Assembly (NCBI GenBank): GCA_937924845.1 | Contig: CALDUQ010000001.1 | Span: forward strand, 1 to 48,520 | Direction: 5' to 3' | Origin: an uncultured Flavobacteriaceae bacterium | GTDB lineage: Bacteria; Bacteroidota; Bacteroidia; Flavobacteriales; Flavobacteriaceae | DNA length: 48,520 nucleotides | In this document: piece after piece, positions 46,169 to 48,520 of the stretch | How positions within the stretch are numbered: position 1 is the stretch's first letter | How the letters are laid out: each line of letters starts with the position of its first letter | The notes under the pieces: generated by a model | Databases searched by the model: none | What the model saw: only the letters and a program-made list of their open reading frames with translations | Told to the model about the DNA's origin: nothing | Made by a program: the position numbers and the translations under genes

Positions 46169-46894
46169 ATGAAAAGATTATCAACTATCCTAAGTGTAGT
46201 ACTTATTGGAGCCGTAAGTACTGCAAATGCTAGCACAACTTTACTACAAGACGATGCTGGAAGCCAAACATTTCACCAAGAATTAAAAAACAGATTCATT
46301 GAAGGTGGACCTGAATTTATGGGAATTGTATTATTATGTTTAATTTTAGGTTTAGCAATTGCTATTGAAAGAATCATCTTTTTAAACTTAGCAACTACTA
46401 ACACTTCTAAATTAGCTCAAAATGTTGAAGACGCATTAGCATCTGGCGGTGTTGAAGCTGCAAAAGAAGTTTGCAGAAACACAAAAGGACCTGTAGCATC
46501 AATATACTACCAAGGTTTAGATAGAGCTGACGAAAGCTTAGATTCAGCTGAAAAAGCTGTTGTAGCTTACGGTGGTGTACAAATGGGACAATTAGAGAAA
46601 AACGTGTCTTGGATATCATTATTTATTGCTTTAGCACCAATGCTTGGGTTTATGGGTACTGTAATTGGTATGATTCAAGCCTTTGATAAAATTGAAGCAG
46701 CTGGTGGTATGGACGCCTCTTTAGTTGCTGGTGGTATTAAAGTAGCACTTTTAACAACTGTATTTGGTTTAGTTGTAGCGATTATACTTCAAATTTTTTA
46801 CAATTACATCATTGCTAAAATTGATAGTATTGTAAACAACATGGAAGATGCTTCTATTACTTTAATGGACATCTTAGTGAAGCACAAAAAATAA
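46169..46894 (+). CDS. exbB: MotA/TolQ/ExbB proton channel family protein
   Basis: A 241-aa inner-membrane protein with three transmembrane helices (about 47-67, 148-170 and 187-212). An N-terminal signal-like helix is followed by a short periplasmic stretch. The family core is LAPMLGFMGTVIGMIQAFDKI plus VALLTTVFGLVVAI. With ExbD it makes a proton-driven motor that energises outer-membrane transport through TonB; no tonB gene is visible here. It is the first gene of four closely spaced genes ending at the terminator near 48.5 kb. Confidence 0.94.
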   Translation: MKRLSTILSVVLIGAVSTANASTTLLQDDAGSQTFHQELKNRFIEGGPEFMGIVLLCLILGLAIAIERIIFLNLATTNTSKLAQNVEDALASGGVEAAKEVCRNTKGPVASIYYQGLDRADESLDSAEKAVVAYGGVQMGQLEKNVSWISLFIALAPMLGFMGTVIGMIQAFDKIEAAGGMDASLVAGGIKVALLTTVFGLVVAIILQIFYNYIIAKIDSIVNNMEDASITLMDILVKHKK

Positions 46895-46922
46895 TCCTAA
46901 CACAACTAAAACCAAATAAAAT

Positions 46923-47327
46923 ATGTATAAAATACTTAAAATTGTTGCACTAGCTTTAGCTCTATTAGGCGCTTTATTTGGTGTAATGATTATATCAGGA
47001 CAACACGATCATGCAAATAATATGCTTATGGTAGCATATGCTGTATTCGGGATCGTAGTATTAGCTGTTGTAGGATTTATATTTGCTAATATATTTTCAA
47101 GCAAGCAAGCATTAATGTCAACATTAAAAGGTATCGTACCATTTTTAGTGTTATTATTAATAGCGTATGTAATTGCTGACGGTACACCAGTAGAAAAAGG
47201 TGGCCAAATATTTACTGCCGGAAAAGTAAAAATGGTTAACACAGGCCTATTTTTATTTTACTTTTTAGCATTAGCTGCTCTTGCCACAATGGTGTGGTCG
47301 GGAGTTAAAAACATGTTCAAAAAATAA
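46923..47327 (+). CDS. Conserved membrane protein inside the Exb cluster
   Basis: A 134-aa protein with four hydrophobic helices: KIVALALALLGALFGVMII, MVAYAVFGIVVLAVVGFIF, GIVPFLVLLLIAYVIA and TGLFLFYFLALAALATMVW. Between the third and fourth is a polar loop (DGTPVEKGGQIFTAGKVK). I do not recognise a named family. It lies 28 bases after exbB and 6 bases before exbD, so it is almost certainly a component of or accessory to this motor complex. Such a gene at this place is common in flavobacterial exb clusters, but I know of no assigned function. Confidence 0.85.
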   Translation: MYKILKIVALALALLGALFGVMIISGQHDHANNMLMVAYAVFGIVVLAVVGFIFANIFSSKQALMSTLKGIVPFLVLLLIAYVIADGTPVEKGGQIFTAGKVKMVNTGLFLFYFLALAALATMVWSGVKNMFKK

Positions 47328-47333
47328 TCAATT

Positions 47334-47963
47334 ATGGCAAGAAGAGGAACACCCGAAGTTAATGCAGGATCAATGGCGGATATCGCGTTTTTATTACTAA
47401 TATTTTTCTTAGTAACAACCGATATCGCTCAAGACTCTGGATTAAACAGAAAACTGCCACCAATTGATGATTCTCAAACCGAACCTCCTGTTATCAAACA
47501 GAAAAATATTTTTACTGTTTCTGTTAATAACAATAACCAATTATTGGTTGAGGATGAATTAATGCAGCTAAAAGACCTAAGACAAGCAGCTATTGACTTT
47601 TTAGATAATGGTGCTGGCGAAAACCCAGCTGGTGAAAAATGTAATTACTGTAATGGTAAAAAACTTGCAACATCATCAGACCATCCTGAAAAAGCAATTA
47701 TTTCATTAAAAAATGATAGAGGTACATCATATGATACGTACATCTCCGTTCAAAATGAACTTGTAGCCGCTTATAATCAATTAAGAAATGTTAGAGCTGA
47801 AAAACTTTATGGCATGTCATTTGTAGAAATGCAAGACAACTATAAACAAGCAGCTAAACTTGGATTAACTGATAAAGAAAAAGAAAAGCTTAAAGAAAAA
47901 TTAGAAAAAATAAAGCTTGAATATCCTCAGAAATTATCTGAAGTTTACGAGAAAAAATCATAA
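47334..47963 (+). CDS. exbD: ExbD/TolR biopolymer transport protein with CxxC-containing insert
   Basis: A 209-aa protein with one transmembrane helix (about 15-34) that carries the proton-binding Asp16 in GSMADIAFLLLIFFLVTT. The periplasmic domain is longer than the usual 140-aa ExbD. An insert around residues 92-115 has GEKCNYCNGKK, and a C-terminal lysine/glutamate-rich helix of about 40 residues (LTDKEKEKLKEKLEK) is added. Between them is the regular ExbD core (KAIISLKNDRGTSYDTYISV). The CNYC pair could form a disulfide or bind metal. It is followed 12 bases later by a second exbD. Confidence 0.93.
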   Translation: MARRGTPEVNAGSMADIAFLLLIFFLVTTDIAQDSGLNRKLPPIDDSQTEPPVIKQKNIFTVSVNNNNQLLVEDELMQLKDLRQAAIDFLDNGAGENPAGEKCNYCNGKKLATSSDHPEKAIISLKNDRGTSYDTYISVQNELVAAYNQLRNVRAEKLYGMSFVEMQDNYKQAAKLGLTDKEKEKLKEKLEKIKLEYPQKLSEVYEKKS

Positions 47964-47975
47964 AAACTTAAATCT

Positions 47976-48458
47976 ATGTCTAAATTTAAAAAGAAAAAAG
48001 ATGGTGGTTTGCCTCCTGTAAATACAGCGGCATTACCTGATATTGTTTTTATGTTACTTTTCTTCTTCATGGTAGCAACTGTTATCAAAGAAGATTCACT
48101 TAAAATTGAAAACCGTATTCCTTTTGCTGATCAAATTGAAAAGTTAGATAAAAAAAATCCTGTAAGCTATATTTATATTGGTAAACCTAGTATAAATTAT
48201 GTAAAACAAGCTGGTACAGAATCTACAATTCAACTTAACGATCAATTTGCTAAAGTAAAAGAGATTGCTAGTTTTGTAAATGCTGAAAGAGCTGCTTTAA
48301 GAGAGGAATTAATACCACTTTTAACAATGGCACTTAAAGTAGATAAAGAATCTAATATGGGCATTGTTGGTGACGTAAAGCAAGAACTTAGAAAAGTAAA
48401 TGCATTAAAAATAAATTACACCACTAAAAAAGGTGATATTTCTAAAAATAGTAATTAG
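47976..48458 (+). CDS. exbD: Second ExbD/TolR protein
   Basis: A 160-aa protein with a lysine-rich cytoplasmic N-terminus (SKFKKKKDGG), one transmembrane helix with the key Asp22 (AALPDIVFMLLFFFMVATVI) and a periplasmic domain with the ExbD pattern (VSYIYIGKPSINY ... VKQELRKVNALKINY). It lacks the cysteine insert of its neighbour. Two different ExbD proteins beside one ExbB suggests a mixed dimer in the channel. It is the last gene of the unit, 22 bases before the terminator region. Confidence 0.93.
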   Translation: MSKFKKKKDGGLPPVNTAALPDIVFMLLFFFMVATVIKEDSLKIENRIPFADQIEKLDKKNPVSYIYIGKPSINYVKQAGTESTIQLNDQFAKVKEIASFVNAERAALREELIPLLTMALKVDKESNMGIVGDVKQELRKVNALKINYTTKKGDISKNSN

Positions 48459-48478
48459 AATTTTTACATTTTTTCTAT

Positions 48479-48514
48479 AAAAAAAAAGCGGCTTAGTGCC
48501 GCTTTTTTTTATAG
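48479..48514 (+). terminator. Intrinsic terminator of the exb cluster
   Basis: GCGGC and GCCGC pair around a TTAGT loop, extended by an A9/T8 stem and further by TAT/ATAG, giving a long symmetrical hairpin with a T8 tract. Confidence 0.93.
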
Positions 48515-48520
48515 ATATTT

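Noticed and set aside
1-48520. Mobile elements, prophage, CRISPR, integrons, restriction-modification and secondary-metabolite genes
   Set aside because: I looked for transposase, integrase, terminase, repeat-spacer, methylase and synthase signatures on both strands and saw none.

Overview
The window looks like ordinary chromosome from an AT-rich (roughly one-third GC) member of the Bacteroidota, most likely the family Flavobacteriaceae. The evidence is: perfect TAnnTTTG promoter -7 boxes in front of nine transcription units; few Shine-Dalgarno sites; families typical of the group (DUF4270, DUF4254, TSP3-repeat OmpA, SbsA-type Ig-like lipoprotein, 823-aa HExxH lipoprotein); an ExbB-(membrane protein)-ExbD-ExbD cluster; and a cysteine-poor DksA-like protein. 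I see no insertion sequence, prophage, CRISPR array, rRNA operon, defence island or biosynthetic cluster. Almost every gene is intact and recognisable.

Layout. 1-5.7 kb: edge-truncated membrane protein (-), then a thioredoxin-like secreted protein, lysS and a large metalloprotease lipoprotein (+). 5.7-17.2 kb: PaaE-like reductase (+) meets a GT9/DUF4254 envelope operon (-), followed by a RecB-type nuclease/helicase pair (AddB-like and AddA-like) that brackets ompA and kbl. 17.2-23.1 kb: sodA (+) converges on an ileS - DksA-like - adhesin-like - lspA group (-). 23.2-28.6 kb (-): orphan histidine kinase, radA, queG, cytochrome P450. 28.6-37.4 kb (-): Bax-inhibitor-like protein, zinc metallopeptidase, leuS, then a glycogen-synthase-like gene - DUF4270 - glmS operon. 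37.5-43.5 kb (+): panC, panD, a membrane protein, a conserved hypothetical, mpl, pheS and a nitrilase-family amidase. 43.4-45.8 kb (-): Ig-like lipoprotein and ComF. 46-48.5 kb (+): tRNA-Ser(GGA) and the ExbB/ExbD energiser cluster ending in a strong terminator.

Functions. The window supplies four aminoacyl-tRNA synthetase genes (lysS, ileS, leuS, pheS) plus a tRNA and a tRNA-modifying enzyme (queG). It also holds DNA repair genes (radA and the nuclease/helicase pair), pantothenate synthesis (panCD), and envelope and cell-wall functions (glmS, mpl, GT9, OmpA, lspA, lipoproteins, Exb proteins). No gap longer than 300 bases lacks a gene once the partial gene at 1-348 is counted; that gene is missing from the supplied ORF track.

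The two observations I rate highest are not gene calls as such. (1) An 11-base word, TGCCTTCGGAA, occurs six times, plus three one-base variants at the same central position. It lies on both strands and in three reading frames inside unrelated genes, in the manner of a DNA-uptake or other dispersed recognition signal. (2) The isoleucyl-tRNA synthetase carries GVHH in place of the class I HIGH signature, a rearrangement linked to very high mupirocin resistance.
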